38,935 bases of DNA from a virus. The notes beneath the pieces were generated by a model, which worked only from the letters and a program-made list of their open reading frames with translations, was not told the origin of the DNA and ran no database searches. Location: positions 1-38,935 of the IMG/VR virus record IMGVR_UViG_3300015360_000012. One strand, 5' to 3'. A program made the position numbers and the translations under genes. Below, in pieces: positions 15,669-24,618 of this stretch (within the stretch, counting starts at the first letter, position 1; each line of letters begins with the position of its first letter).

Positions 15669-16435
15669 ACTTCCTTCAATTCAAATTCAAGATCAACGCC
15701 GACGCCTTTATACGGGCTGTGATATTTGTATTTCCATGTGTTTGTCCAATGCACAAACCAGATTTCGTCCGGCCTGTTTTCGCTTTCGGGATACCATAGA
15801 AATGGGATGCCGGTTTCCTTAATAGCCAACAAGCTGGCGGCTAATGCGGTGGCAATCATGTTAAGGCGGATTCGAGCTTCGTATTTCTGGGTGCGGTTGG
15901 CGGCCCAATAGATCAGAACTTGGTGTAAAGAACCGTCGCCCAACGTGATCTGCTTCGCGCGCTGGCGAAACGTCACATCGTAAGCGTCCAAGTCTTTTCC
16001 GAGGTCGAGTTGCAGTTTGCAAAGGATTAGTTCGCCGATTTTCTTTTCCAGGCCAGCCGGTTCCGTAAGCGTCATTTCCAAACGGATTTTGCGGGTGGTG
16101 CGTGAAGTGATGGTGGCGATATAGTTGGTTCCGGTAATCGCGGTAAATGCCTGCCAGAGAATAAACGCGGAAGTCGCTTCGTCGTAGTAATAGAGATTAA
16201 ACGCGCTCAGGTTGTGGTTGATGAGCATGAGCGTATCGATGATTCGGTATGCCTCAATCGTGCCTTCGTAAAAATGAATGTCGATAGTCGCGGTCGTTCC
16301 GGTCGCGCTGATACTCGACCACTGACTGACCTTATCGCGGTCGTAAATGTTTCCGATAGAAGAACCGCCGTGCGAGACGGTGTAAAGGCTTTCGGCGTTT
16401 ACGTAATTTTTGGTGTAGATGCGCGGTTCAGCCAT
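15665..16435 (-). CDS. Distal tail protein (Dit-like)
   Basis: 256 residues between the tape measure and the hub, where siphophages carry the distal tail protein. The N-terminal half has a jelly-roll-like strand series (ATIDIHFYEGTIEAYRII, TLMLINHNLSAFNLYY, RKIRLEMTL). The C-terminal half has a beta sheet ending in VGVDLEFELKEV. The start overlaps the tape-measure stop (TAATG). The call rests on position and length. Confidence 0.65.
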   Translation of the reverse strand: MAEPRIYTKNYVNAESLYTVSHGGSSIGNIYDRDKVSQWSSISATGTTATIDIHFYEGTIEAYRIIDTLMLINHNLSAFNLYYYDEATSAFILWQAFTAITGTNYIATITSRTTRKIRLEMTLTEPAGLEKKIGELILCKLQLDLGKDLDAYDVTFRQRAKQITLGDGSLHQVLIYWAANRTQKYEARIRLNMIATALAASLLAIKETGIPFLWYPESENRPDEIWFVHWTNTWKYKYHSPYKGVGVDLEFELKEV

Positions 16436-18411
16436 TACACAGCCACCTGCGAATTGCGGTTGGCGACGTTGGCGGAGGTCACGGCAAAACGAATCGACTC
16501 CACGGTTTCACTGCGCAGTTCATCACCCAACGCCTGCAAAATCTTGCGCCGGTCTGCGACTTCCAATGTGTCCACACCCACGTTAATAATGATTTGGGGG
16601 ATGTTAACGTTCACCATTACACCGCCGCCACCCCCGCCGCCTCCCCCACCGCTGGATGGGATTGTTCCTGTATTGCTAAAACTTGAACCTGCCTCAGAAA
16701 AACCAGTGTCTAATGCGCCACTTTCGAATATGCCACCGGTTCGGATTGATCCGATAGCCGAATTACTAAACGTATCTTCAAGCCGTGAACCGCCAGGCAA
16801 CGGCGTGACAAGACGGGTATTCACCTTATTCTCAGCGGCAGCTTGTTGCGCACGGTCAATGGCTTTCGACTGCGCGGCGAATTGCGCCACATAAAGCGCG
16901 GTCTGAGCAACGGCAAGGGCTACACCAAACGGCCCAAATGACGCCGAGGCGGCCCATACGCGGGCAATGGCAATTGCCTGTTCAAGAGCCAATATCGTTT
17001 TGGCGCGAGCGGCTTGCGCCTTGGACGACTTATCGCCCATTTCATTAAGGGTGTTGAACGTTTGCAGGGCAACTTCAGCGGTTTTAAACGCGCCGTCGCG
17101 CTTATCCTTCATTTCAACGTCGAGTAACTCCTTGTGGCGGTTGATACCCCAGACGTTGAGTTTGTCTAGTAATTCCTTTTCTTTCGCCTTGTCGTTGACG
17201 GATTGGATGATTTTTTCGCGCTCAATCTTTAACTCTAAATCGAGCTGACCCTGTTTTTGCTTAAGATTGGATTTACCGAGAGCCAACATCTTCTTCGTCA
17301 TCTCGTTTTCAAGTTCTAAAATAACTTTTTGTTCAACTTCTTTGGCTTTTTTAGCGTCCTCAATGGCTTTTGCCGCTGCTTTTGCTTCTTCCAGCAGTAC
17401 CTGTGCGTTTTTGCTCGCAACCAAAGCAACGGTTTTATCGGATGTTGCTTTAACCGCAGACACTTTCCTGTTTTCAATTTCTTTGTACGCCTCCACAGAC
17501 CCTTCCAAAATGGCTTTCGTGGAGGCCATGTATTCGGAATGACGCTGGCCCATCTCATCGAAGTTTCCGCTAACCGCATTGCGAACCTGTTCCAGCGCAT
17601 ATTGAACCGATGTCACAACCACGGCGGCGTTAGCGGCCACAGCCAGAGCTAGTTTTTCAAACCAATCAAAACCTGTTTTAAGCCAATCCACCATTACCGT
17701 CAAAGACGGGATAAGCGCGGCCCCAACTTTATCCGCCAGTTCACCCGCCGCGTTTTTCAATTGCGCAGAGCTTTTGGCAAATCCTTCTTCCTGCTGAGCC
17801 ACGGTCGCCATCGAACTACCCAACGCCGTCAATACTTCTTGAGCAGTTTTGGCATTGCCGACGAATTGGCCGTACTCGTCACGGGCCTGTTTAACGGCGC
17901 GTTCATTACCGGCAAGAAGGTTGCTGAGGAGTTCTGTTGTCTGAGAGAGAGATTGTCCTGAGGTGATAGACAGGCCCATTGCCACCTGTGAAGCGGTCTG
18001 AGCTTGGCTTAAATCGCCTGTGATTCTGGCGAGTTTACCGACTGCTTCATACGCTTCGTTGTCTGAAAACCGGGTGGTTTGCTGGATGGCCGCGCCCCAC
18101 GCAAGCACCTTTGATTCGTTGGCTTTCCAACTGACGCCGGAAGCCTCCAACGCAAAACCAACCCGCTTTAATGCCTCAGCTTCTTCGGACGCACCTTTAA
18201 CCGCACTGGCAAAGAAGGTAACAATGCCGCCCGCCGTGGCAAAAGGCAAGAAAGCCGAAAAGAGTTTTCCGGTTTCCCCTCCCAACGACGAAAACATCCC
18301 ACCCGTTTTTTTACCGGCTTCGCCCGCTTCTTTGAGTTTGGCTCCCAGGACTTCAAGCTGCCCGGTGTCGGTGTTGACGCGAACGTTTACCGATAGGTTC
18401 TTTTCAGCCAC
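16435..18411 (-). CDS. Tape measure protein
   Basis: 658 residues, GTG 18411, with GGAGGGCGCGC upstream. An N-terminal beta/linker is followed by hydrophobic helices (AFLPFATAGGIVTFFASAVKGA), long Ala/Lys/Glu-rich helices and a membrane-like stretch near 470-510. The C-terminal part has a ten-glycine run (near 600) encoded by GC-rich triplets. It sets tail length: about 658 residues times 0.15 nm predicts a tail near 100 nm. No peptidoglycan-hydrolase domain was recognised. Confidence 0.85.
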   Translation of the reverse strand: MAEKNLSVNVRVNTDTGQLEVLGAKLKEAGEAGKKTGGMFSSLGGETGKLFSAFLPFATAGGIVTFFASAVKGASEEAEALKRVGFALEASGVSWKANESKVLAWGAAIQQTTRFSDNEAYEAVGKLARITGDLSQAQTASQVAMGLSITSGQSLSQTTELLSNLLAGNERAVKQARDEYGQFVGNAKTAQEVLTALGSSMATVAQQEEGFAKSSAQLKNAAGELADKVGAALIPSLTVMVDWLKTGFDWFEKLALAVAANAAVVVTSVQYALEQVRNAVSGNFDEMGQRHSEYMASTKAILEGSVEAYKEIENRKVSAVKATSDKTVALVASKNAQVLLEEAKAAAKAIEDAKKAKEVEQKVILELENEMTKKMLALGKSNLKQKQGQLDLELKIEREKIIQSVNDKAKEKELLDKLNVWGINRHKELLDVEMKDKRDGAFKTAEVALQTFNTLNEMGDKSSKAQAARAKTILALEQAIAIARVWAASASFGPFGVALAVAQTALYVAQFAAQSKAIDRAQQAAAENKVNTRLVTPLPGGSRLEDTFSNSAIGSIRTGGIFESGALDTGFSEAGSSFSNTGTIPSSGGGGGGGGGGVMVNVNIPQIIINVGVDTLEVADRRKILQALGDELRSETVESIRFAVTSANVANRNSQVAV

Positions 18412-18661
18412 GCGCGCCCTCCATCACGTATTCATTTGATTCGAAAGCCACATTGAGGTCAATGGAATTGGCAATGGTTCTAAACAATCGCGGTTTCTGT
18501 TTTGTAGGGATTGTTCGATCCTGTTTGATTTGCCGCCAGACCGCAAATAAAACAAACGTCATTACGGCGCGCTGATCCCCTTGACGGATTTGTGCGTCTA
18601 AATCGCGACGCGCTTCTATACTTTCGTCAATCCGTAGGACCTCTTTAAAGAGGTCTGTCAT
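18404..18661 (-). CDS. Small protein in tail-assembly-chaperone position
   Basis: 85 helical residues between the tail tube and the tape measure, overlapping the latter by eight bases. This is where the G/GT chaperone pair normally lies. No second overlapping frame suited to a frameshifted GT extension is visible, so only a single short chaperone is likely. Sequence similarity to known chaperones is not obvious. Confidence 0.6.
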   Translation of the reverse strand: MTDLFKEVLRIDESIEARRDLDAQIRQGDQRAVMTFVLFAVWRQIKQDRTIPTKQKPRLFRTIANSIDLNVAFESNEYVMEGARG

Positions 18662-18664
18662 GGC

Positions 18665-19618
18665 TTAGTACGTCGTTTCCGTGTTGGTAATATCAACCTG
18701 AATTGCCTTGGTTGCGGTCGAGTCGTACACCCCAACGAATTCCGCTTTGGCTGCGAGCAATCCATCTGATTCCCCAAACGGAAACGCCTTGTAGTGGATT
18801 TTGTACAGGTTGATATCGACGGTGTGGTAGTAGGTGGAGGCAATCAGACCGCCCACCGCTAACACGCGCAACGTACTCGACGTATTGGCAAGGAACTTGT
18901 CGCGCTCCGTCTCGTCCTGAAAAAAGACAGTGAAGTTCCCGTCGATCATCAGTTTACCCTTGACTAGAATGTCAGCTACGTCTTGCGATAGGTTCAGTGT
19001 TCGGTGAACGGACGCGCTGTTATCGATGTTTAAGGTCAACTCTTTTACGTCGGTGTTGGAAGTACCTGCAATCTTCACGTCCACATGATTGAATCCCAGA
19101 TACTTGTTAACGGGAAACGCGGGAGTGCCGATTAATCCTGTGGCTTCCGACTTAAACAGCACTTCGGCTTCGAGCGTTGCAATCTGATCGGTTGGACAAT
19201 TGATCGTTAATTTCTTGACGGTCGTCAGGTTGTATTTTTTGATTGATAAGCCACGATCCATAAAGAACGTGTACCCCACGCGCTGGATACCACTTCCTTT
19301 GAGAATCGTGTGTTTATAGGCACTTGTCGCGGCTTGCTGAGCCGATGTCAGCCCACCCAGTAGCGAATAGAACATTTCCCCGCACGCCTGTGCATCCAAC
19401 GGCATTTTGATTTTGCCAGTGCCGCCTTTGGTTCCGGCGTTTGGCGGGAATTCTTCCGGTACGCCGCGCAGAGCCTCGTCCTGCAATAGCGCAAGGGAGT
19501 AATCCATCTGCGAATCTTTCGAGATGGGATACCACCGAGTGGCGGTTGTTTCCGCCGTCCCGCGCGTCCCTTCTTTTTTGAGTCCGAACTGGGTTTGTTC
19601 AACAGATGAAAGTGGCAT
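18665..19618 (-). CDS. Major tail (tube) protein
   Basis: 317 residues, ATG 19618, with AGGAGG upstream. Features of the tube family are an N-terminal QFGLKKEGTRGTAETTATRWYPI, alternating strands, and the VKKLTINCPTDQIATLEAEVLFKSEA stretch with a later VKELTLNIDNSA pair. It sits upstream of the chaperone and tape measure. It polymerises into the tail tube. It is longer than minimal tube proteins, perhaps with an added C-terminal domain. Confidence 0.82.
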   Translation of the reverse strand: MPLSSVEQTQFGLKKEGTRGTAETTATRWYPISKDSQMDYSLALLQDEALRGVPEEFPPNAGTKGGTGKIKMPLDAQACGEMFYSLLGGLTSAQQAATSAYKHTILKGSGIQRVGYTFFMDRGLSIKKYNLTTVKKLTINCPTDQIATLEAEVLFKSEATGLIGTPAFPVNKYLGFNHVDVKIAGTSNTDVKELTLNIDNSASVHRTLNLSQDVADILVKGKLMIDGNFTVFFQDETERDKFLANTSSTLRVLAVGGLIASTYYHTVDINLYKIHYKAFPFGESDGLLAAKAEFVGVYDSTATKAIQVDITNTETTY

Positions 19619-19620
19619 GG

Positions 19621-19827
19621 TTATTTAACCTCCTGAGATTGACTCGTGAAGAAAGGATGATCCTTCAAGAGTATGTAGTGATCGTTATGGGTGACGGGCT
19701 GGCCGGTCTTGAAATATCCGACGCCGAGGATTTCACACTCCCGGACGCACACAAGATTCCCGCGCCCGCGCTCTTCTCCGTCATCGGCCTGCATTTCTTT
19801 GTTCTTAATCCTATTGTCAGGCATCAT
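19621..19827 (-). CDS. Small protein between tail terminator and tube
   Basis: 68 residues starting in an ATGA overlap with the tail terminator stop. The polar N-terminus is followed by VRECEILGVGYFKTGQPV and a His-containing strand. Short proteins of this kind occur beside tube genes in phages. Function not recognised. Confidence 0.6.
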   Translation of the reverse strand: MMPDNRIKNKEMQADDGEERGRGNLVCVRECEILGVGYFKTGQPVTHNDHYILLKDHPFFTSQSQEVK

Positions 19828-20297
19828 GGGATGATTCCCTCCGTGGTGTATTTGAACGTCACTTCAATAAAACAAAGCGCGTGCGCTTCGATGTCGCCGG
19901 GGTCTGTACGGATGCGCCCGATGTTGGTGTAGTAGGCGCGGTTTCCCTGCTTGGGATCGGTCATAAGAGCCTTGGTCACGTCTGCTATCAACGTGTCCAG
20001 AATCCCCTGCGCTCCACTAACGCCCGTCGTGCTTTTGATCCCGCCGATAATCAACACAACCAACTCCGCGTTAAACTGATTGCTTGTAATCTTTTCGCGC
20101 GTTTCGTCCGTTGAAGACAAAAACAAAAACGGGAAATCCGCATCGGTTAAATCCGCAACGTCCCTCTGCCCGCGTTGAACCAATACCACCGTGTTAATGT
20201 AGTCGTTGCCTACGGTGATTTGTTTCAGTGGCCCGGACGCATGGACCATCCAATCCAGAATTTCCTGACGTTTACTTGCCAAGGCCACTCTCCGCAA
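19824..20297 (-). CDS. Tail terminator / tail completion protein
   Basis: 157 residues. An N-terminal helix (ILDWMV) is followed by strands, VNV-type edges (NTVVLVQRG), a sandwich-like LVVLIIGG and the closing LCFIEVTFKYTTE strand. This is the pattern of gpU/Gp22-type terminators, one gene before the tube. It overlaps the gp10-like gene by 26 bases, so a slightly later start is possible. Confidence 0.65.
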   Translation of the reverse strand: MRRVALASKRQEILDWMVHASGPLKQITVGNDYINTVVLVQRGQRDVADLTDADFPFLFLSSTDETREKITSNQFNAELVVLIIGGIKSTTGVSGAQGILDTLIADVTKALMTDPKQGNRAYYTNIGRIRTDPGDIEAHALCFIEVTFKYTTEGIIP

Positions 20298-20685
20298 ATT
20301 CGCTTAAGATCCGGTCGATTTCTTCCGTGAACTTCCCGTATTCCTCTTCCACGGCGGGCCGCAAAAATGGGCGCGGACGAATAAACCCTTTGCGATCCCC
20401 GAATTCATGCACGGCGGCATATGAAACGTTCGTTCCCACGTCCAGAGAAAAGCCTTTATCCACATTACGCACGGCATAATTGATCGAACTCCGCAACCGC
20501 CCGGTCACGACGTTAAGGCCCGGACGGCCAGATAGAAACCGTTTGCGGGATGTCCCTACGCTGTTTTCCCCAAACCAGACCAACTCAGTTCGAATCGCAA
20601 AACGGAGCTTTTCTTTTTGGGCGATAGCCATGTTCCCGGCTTTACCCAATTGATTTAACCCTTCAATTTTGATCCTGAGGCTCAT
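20272..20685 (-). CDS. HK97 gp10-like head-tail/tail component
   Basis: 137 residues from ATG 20685, which overlaps the upstream stop (ATGA); an upstream in-frame extension would lie wholly inside the connector gene. Family features are the N-terminal IKIEGLNQLGKAG helix region, the central TGRLRSSINYAV, then VSYAAVHEFGDRKGFIRPRPFLRPA, the hallmark of gp10-like proteins. It joins the connector to the tail. Confidence 0.88.
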   Translation of the reverse strand: MSLRIKIEGLNQLGKAGNMAIAQKEKLRFAIRTELVWFGENSVGTSRKRFLSGRPGLNVVTGRLRSSINYAVRNVDKGFSLDVGTNVSYAAVHEFGDRKGFIRPRPFLRPAVEEEYGKFTEEIDRILSEFAESGLGK

Positions 20686-21296
20686 ATCGAGATCCGACGA
20701 TAACGGTCGAGAATCTGTTTCACGTCCGGCAGGAGTGGATCGTTTGTGTAGTTCACGGTACGGTCGCCCTGCGACTCGGAACTGACGCCGTACCGCCTTT
20801 GGCTGTAATCCTGAAAGTATTTCCACGCGACGAGTTTTCGGCACGCAAACTGCAAATCGTAGGGAACATTTGAATTATGGTTGTACCCGGCGCGATAAAT
20901 GGCCCGCACGTTGCCGGAACCACGCGAAAACACGCTTTCGTTGTTCCATAACGTAAGAATCCCTGAAACGCTGTCTATCTGAACGTTCGCCGTCACATCA
21001 ATGGCGTAATCCGACGTCCACGCGCGCGTAAAGTCCTGATAAAGGGAAGTGATCGAAACAACCGGCCACTGGCGAAGGTATAGGCTATCGCCACCGTCAC
21101 CGTCGTAATATTCGGTCAATTCGGCCGCATTGATGAATGTACGGTCACAGTAGTTGTTGATCCACACCGAGGAGCCATTGATCAAATCAGCAATGATGGC
21201 GTCCTCGGACGTAGTGGCCGACGCAACCTTGAGAAACACTTTCGCGTCAGTCAAGGTGATAAGCGCAATCGTGGTGTCAACAGTACCGTTTGGCAT
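20682..21296 (-). CDS. Head-tail connector (gp6-like adaptor)
   Basis: 204 residues, ATG 21296. The N-terminal TLTDAKVFLKVAS and the DAIIADLINGSSVWINNYCDRTF helices are typical of gp6-type adaptors. Strands with a YDGDGGDSLYLRQWPVVSITSLY pattern follow, then RAGY and a C-terminal helix. It binds beneath the portal after packaging. Position after capsid genes agrees. Confidence 0.85.
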   Translation of the reverse strand: MPNGTVDTTIALITLTDAKVFLKVASATTSEDAIIADLINGSSVWINNYCDRTFINAAELTEYYDGDGGDSLYLRQWPVVSITSLYQDFTRAWTSDYAIDVTANVQIDSVSGILTLWNNESVFSRGSGNVRAIYRAGYNHNSNVPYDLQFACRKLVAWKYFQDYSQRRYGVSSESQGDRTVNYTNDPLLPDVKQILDRYRRISI

Positions 21297-21300
21297 TGGG

Positions 21301-21414
21301 TCAGCCCTTTTGTTTGGCGATTCGTCCGGGTTTCACGAAAGGTTCACGACCGGCAAGGCCGCGTACCTTTTTATCCGTGACCACTTTTCCACCGTAGCGT
21401 TTACTGGTGGACAT
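21301..21414 (-). CDS. Very small basic protein in head cluster
   Basis: 37 residues from ATG 21414 (MSTSKRYGGKVV, ending VKPGRIAKQKG). A longer form from ATG 21468 has AGGAGG upstream but overlaps the preceding gene by 47 bases, and its extra residues mirror that gene's lysine-rich tail in another frame. Function not recognised. Confidence 0.5.
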   Translation of the reverse strand: MSTSKRYGGKVVTDKKVRGLAGREPFVKPGRIAKQKG

Positions 21415-21421
21415 GGTTCGT

Positions 21422-21718
21422 TTACTTAGCTTTGGATTTTTTGCGCTTAACTTTTGTTTTTTTGCCATGTTCATCCTCCTCTTCAACTTCTTCTAGTTCC
21501 TCCGGTGGGAGAGGCAATTCGCCTGCAACTTGCTTCGCCGCCTGATCTTCATTCCGCATCGGCTCAGGGTCTTCACGATGGTCCTGCGTCATTCGTGGTC
21601 GACGTACGCCGTCGGGGCCTTCCGGCCATCCGGTATCGTCCTTGCGTGGTTCGCCGCCGTGATCCATTGGTGATGTGGATTGTTCGTTTATCGCTTCCCG
21701 GATTTTTTTCGTGTCCAT
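21422..21718 (-). CDS. Disordered charged protein in head cluster
   Basis: 98 residues, ATG 21718, with AGGAGACGAATCACC upstream. It is almost wholly polar: a DHGGEP...KDDTGW N-terminal half, an acidic ELEEVEEEDEHG stretch, and a basic KKTKVKRKKSKAK end. The segregation of charge suggests a nucleic-acid or capsid-interior contact. Function unknown. Confidence 0.65.
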   Translation of the reverse strand: MDTKKIREAINEQSTSPMDHGGEPRKDDTGWPEGPDGVRRPRMTQDHREDPEPMRNEDQAAKQVAGELPLPPEELEEVEEEDEHGKKTKVKRKKSKAK

Positions 21719-21969
21719 GGTGATTCGTCTCCTTTGGTTAGTTCGTCCTCTACTGCGACGGCTCCAACGGGTTCGCGGGATTCCGTTTCAACCGATTCGC
21801 TTCCGCCTATCACATGCCAATCTTTGGGGTAGTCCCGCTGTAATTTCGCCACCATTGCGTCAGGTAAATCCACTACCGCCCCTGCCCCCACATCCAAAAT
21901 GCGGATGGGATTCGTTTTGGTTGTCGTTCTGTACCTCGACTGCGTGATTCCCAAAAACTTCACTTTCAT
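21688..21969 (-). CDS. Small head-cluster protein
   Basis: 93 residues from ATG 21969, set by AAAGGAG upstream; in-frame codons before it lie in the gap to the capsid gene. A short beta domain (VKFLGITQSRYRT, GAGAVVDLPDAMVAKLQRDYP) of a type often encoded after phage capsid genes is followed by a polar tail. It overlaps the next gene by 31 bases. Function unknown. Confidence 0.65.
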   Translation of the reverse strand: MKVKFLGITQSRYRTTTKTNPIRILDVGAGAVVDLPDAMVAKLQRDYPKDWHVIGGSESVETESREPVGAVAVEDELTKGDESPWTRKKSGKR

Positions 21970-22066
21970 TTTTGGCTCCTTTCCTCGTCGCGACTTGTTA
22001 CTGTCAAAAGAAGCCGGGATGGGACGCGGGCCTCGCGAACCAACGGAGCCCACCCCGGTGATCTAT

Positions 22067-23389
22067 TTATTCTCCTAACGTCGTGCTAATGTTTTGTCCG
22101 AGCATGAGCGTCTTGTTGGCGCTGAGCGCATACACAGGAGCAAACGTCACGCGTTCGCGCACTTTCAAGGCGTCCTGATCGAATTCCGCGTATTTTTCAA
22201 CGAGAAGTTGCACGTTCGCCTCACGGCGCACGCCGGTCACAAACCCTTTACGGTTCACTAAATACGCTACGGTCTTTGTGCTGGCGGAAGCATAAACCCC
22301 AGAGGCGTTCAGGTCTTCGCGCACCCATTCGCTCACGATCACAGGGGAACCGTCCAATTTGGCCAATTCGCCAGAAAGGATGGTCGCGCTTGTGCCGTAT
22401 TTGTCTACGGTTGTGAGTTCAGGGATGTTCACCATCTGCATGAATCCAGCCATACCGACGATCCACACCACATCCGACGGCTTAATGCCGTATCGGCCCA
22501 TCAATGCGCGCCCGCCACGAATCGTGGTCAGGGATAGCGAACCGAGGTCTGCGGTGAGGGTATTGTCATGCGCCAGTGCGCGTAAGCCCGTCCACAGTTT
22601 CCGGCGCGAGGTCGCGGAGGTCGTGTCAGAGTCTTCGTGCGTACTAGAAACAATGTCGCCGTTCAGGATTGCATCTTCGCGGCCTTCGGCCAGCGATTTC
22701 ACAATCTCGGATCGGAGCCACGGAAGCATGGGAATGATGGCGTCCTCTTCCAAGTCCTTGGAGATGATCACGTACGCCGCATGACCGACCGCGGTGAGGG
22801 TGATGTTTCCGGACAGGTCGTTGCCGTCAGACACAGGGATGTTTGTCTGGCCGGTGTCGGCTGTCTGTTCAGGGTGTTTGAACGTGTTGAGACGTCCAAC
22901 CTGAATAGGCAATTTGTACGGATTCGTGGGCATCGTGATTTGATCAAAGAGCGACCAAACCTTGGTTTCCAAGCGAACCAGTTCGTACATGTTCGATGAG
23001 AAGTCCGTCGGAACCCATTCAGACGCCCCGCCGCTGGTCGCGGTATCGAGTGCCTTTTTGAATTCGCCCATGCGCGATTTAAAGCCCGTCCACGATTTGA
23101 GCTGTGTCGGGTGTCTTTTCAGCATGTTCGACAGAATGAAAATGTCGTCGGCCTTTTGCTGCAATTCCGCCGGCAAAGCCTCTTCAACGGATTTCGCCGT
23201 GAGGTTAATGCCCGTCTCGAATTGGATCTTACGCTCCGGCGGATTGAATCCCGGATGGGATTTCAAAACATCGGCCAAGATCTGCTTCGTTGTATTCTCG
23301 TGTTCCGCCGCACCCTTCGCGGCCAATTCCTTCAGTTCTTTTACCTGCTGACAAAGGGCCTGAACTTCTTCCTGCGTTGCATTAGCCAT
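22067..23389 (-). CDS. Major capsid protein, HK97 fold
   Basis: 440 residues. An N-terminal helical scaffold-like delta domain (EVQALCQQVKELKELAAKGAAEHE) extends to about residue 110. The HK97 core follows, with an N-arm/E-loop region (ASEWVPTDFSSNMYELVRLE), spine helix, and P-domain strands (VVWIVGMAGFMQMVNI; YLVNRKGFVTGVRRE). The protease gene just upstream would remove the N-terminal domain. No separate scaffold gene is seen. Confidence 0.92.
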   Translation of the reverse strand: MANATQEEVQALCQQVKELKELAAKGAAEHENTTKQILADVLKSHPGFNPPERKIQFETGINLTAKSVEEALPAELQQKADDIFILSNMLKRHPTQLKSWTGFKSRMGEFKKALDTATSGGASEWVPTDFSSNMYELVRLETKVWSLFDQITMPTNPYKLPIQVGRLNTFKHPEQTADTGQTNIPVSDGNDLSGNITLTAVGHAAYVIISKDLEEDAIIPMLPWLRSEIVKSLAEGREDAILNGDIVSSTHEDSDTTSATSRRKLWTGLRALAHDNTLTADLGSLSLTTIRGGRALMGRYGIKPSDVVWIVGMAGFMQMVNIPELTTVDKYGTSATILSGELAKLDGSPVIVSEWVREDLNASGVYASASTKTVAYLVNRKGFVTGVRREANVQLLVEKYAEFDQDALKVRERVTFAPVYALSANKTLMLGQNISTTLGE

Positions 23390-23466
23390 TTCTATCCTCG
23401 TGTTTCGGAAGCAGCGGGGCTCGTTAGTTCCCTGTCACTGCGCGAGGATCTTCCCGAAATTGGTGT

Positions 23467-24315
23467 TCAATACTTCGAAATTTCCCGCACGATCTGCTTG
23501 ACGCGTGCGCGTGTGACTTCATCTGAATACTGCGCCATAATCAAATCCGCCATGCTTTTTACGGACTCCGTGAGCGATACAATCAGCCCAGAATCAACGC
23601 CAGGATCGTCCTGTTCGGTAATGATTTCGTTGAATAACCCATGCGCCGTTTTGAGAAGCGATAGCTGGTTACCCGGCAACCGATTCCGTTTGGCATCTTT
23701 CGCCAACGCCACAATGGATTTCAGGCTTTCTTCGAAGTTCGGCTCGGTCTCGGTGGCGGGTTTCAGTTCTGGCATGACGAGGAATTTCATTTCGTCGCCA
23801 ACCTGAATCTCGGTGACCGAGGCGGGAAGCATCTTTTTGGCGATCTCCCCAATGTCTCGTCCAATGATTGCGCCCGGATTGGCAGGGATGCCAACTGCTG
23901 AATACTCCAACAGTTCCGCTTCCTGATAGGTGATGCCCTTGCGCTCAGCATCAATCGGCTCCATGATCCACTTCCGAGGGGCAAAGCCCACCGAAAAAGC
24001 AGACAGGAAACCGCCTTTAAACAGCTTGAACATCATCTCGCCGTCTGTGGTATCGGCAAATTGGGTTGTCGCGAGCAATCCCTTGTCGTCCTCTTCAATG
24101 TGAATCGCCTTCCCGATAGGAGGCCGGTTGTAATCGTGAAACGCCATCACGACGGGGTTGCGTTTGAAGTTATCCATCCGCCATGCGCCTTTGGCGAACC
24201 GTTCATCCGTTCGATCCCATTCATACGTCGAGACATACGCCGTGACCGTCTTTTTCTCTTCGTCGATCCCCTTGGCAAAGGCGACTTTGAGGCCGTTTTT
24301 ATCAGTGCTTCTCAT
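23467..24315 (-). CDS. Prohead protease, HK97 (U35) family
   Basis: 282 residues, ATG 24315, with GAGGAGGAACAGTT upstream. The serine-protease domain has RNPVVMAFHDYNRPPIG (catalytic His60) and GGFLSAFSVGFAPRKW (catalytic Ser108), then EYSAVGIPANPGA. The last ~100 residues are helical and may serve as extra scaffold. It matures the capsid by cleaving the delta domain. Confidence 0.92.
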   Translation of the reverse strand: MRSTDKNGLKVAFAKGIDEEKKTVTAYVSTYEWDRTDERFAKGAWRMDNFKRNPVVMAFHDYNRPPIGKAIHIEEDDKGLLATTQFADTTDGEMMFKLFKGGFLSAFSVGFAPRKWIMEPIDAERKGITYQEAELLEYSAVGIPANPGAIIGRDIGEIAKKMLPASVTEIQVGDEMKFLVMPELKPATETEPNFEESLKSIVALAKDAKRNRLPGNQLSLLKTAHGLFNEIITEQDDPGVDSGLIVSLTESVKSMADLIMAQYSDEVTRARVKQIVREISKY

Positions 24316-24333
24316 AACTGTTCCTCCTCATTT

Positions 24334-24618
24334 TTAATGTGCCTCTGCCATTTGTTGGCTCTGCCAGTGCGAATAATGGCGGTCGCAGAGGTAAACTTCG
24401 CGTTCGTTAACTAACACGTGATGCAATCCGTACCGCTGTGGACAGGCCGCGCAATGCAATAGCTTCTGTTTGTCGAGATAAGCCATCGTTGAGTGCATTG
24501 CCACCTTCGGCACAATCTCTTCCACATGCTTTTGGATAACTGACTTCATCCGTTCTGGTTGGTTTTGGCTTAACCAAACGAATGCCTTGTCCGCGAGCCA
24601 AGCCTTAAATCGGTTCAT
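24334..24618 (-). CDS. Small zinc-finger-like protein between portal and protease
   Basis: 94 residues. ATG 24618 overlaps the portal stop (ATGA). A helical N-terminus (RFKAWLADKAFVWL, HVEEIVPKV) precedes a likely zinc site, CAACPQRYG with CDRHYSHW. The role is unknown; its site in the head cluster suggests a virion or assembly factor. Confidence 0.65.
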   Translation of the reverse strand: MNRFKAWLADKAFVWLSQNQPERMKSVIQKHVEEIVPKVAMHSTMAYLDKQKLLHCAACPQRYGLHHVLVNEREVYLCDRHYSHWQSQQMAEAH

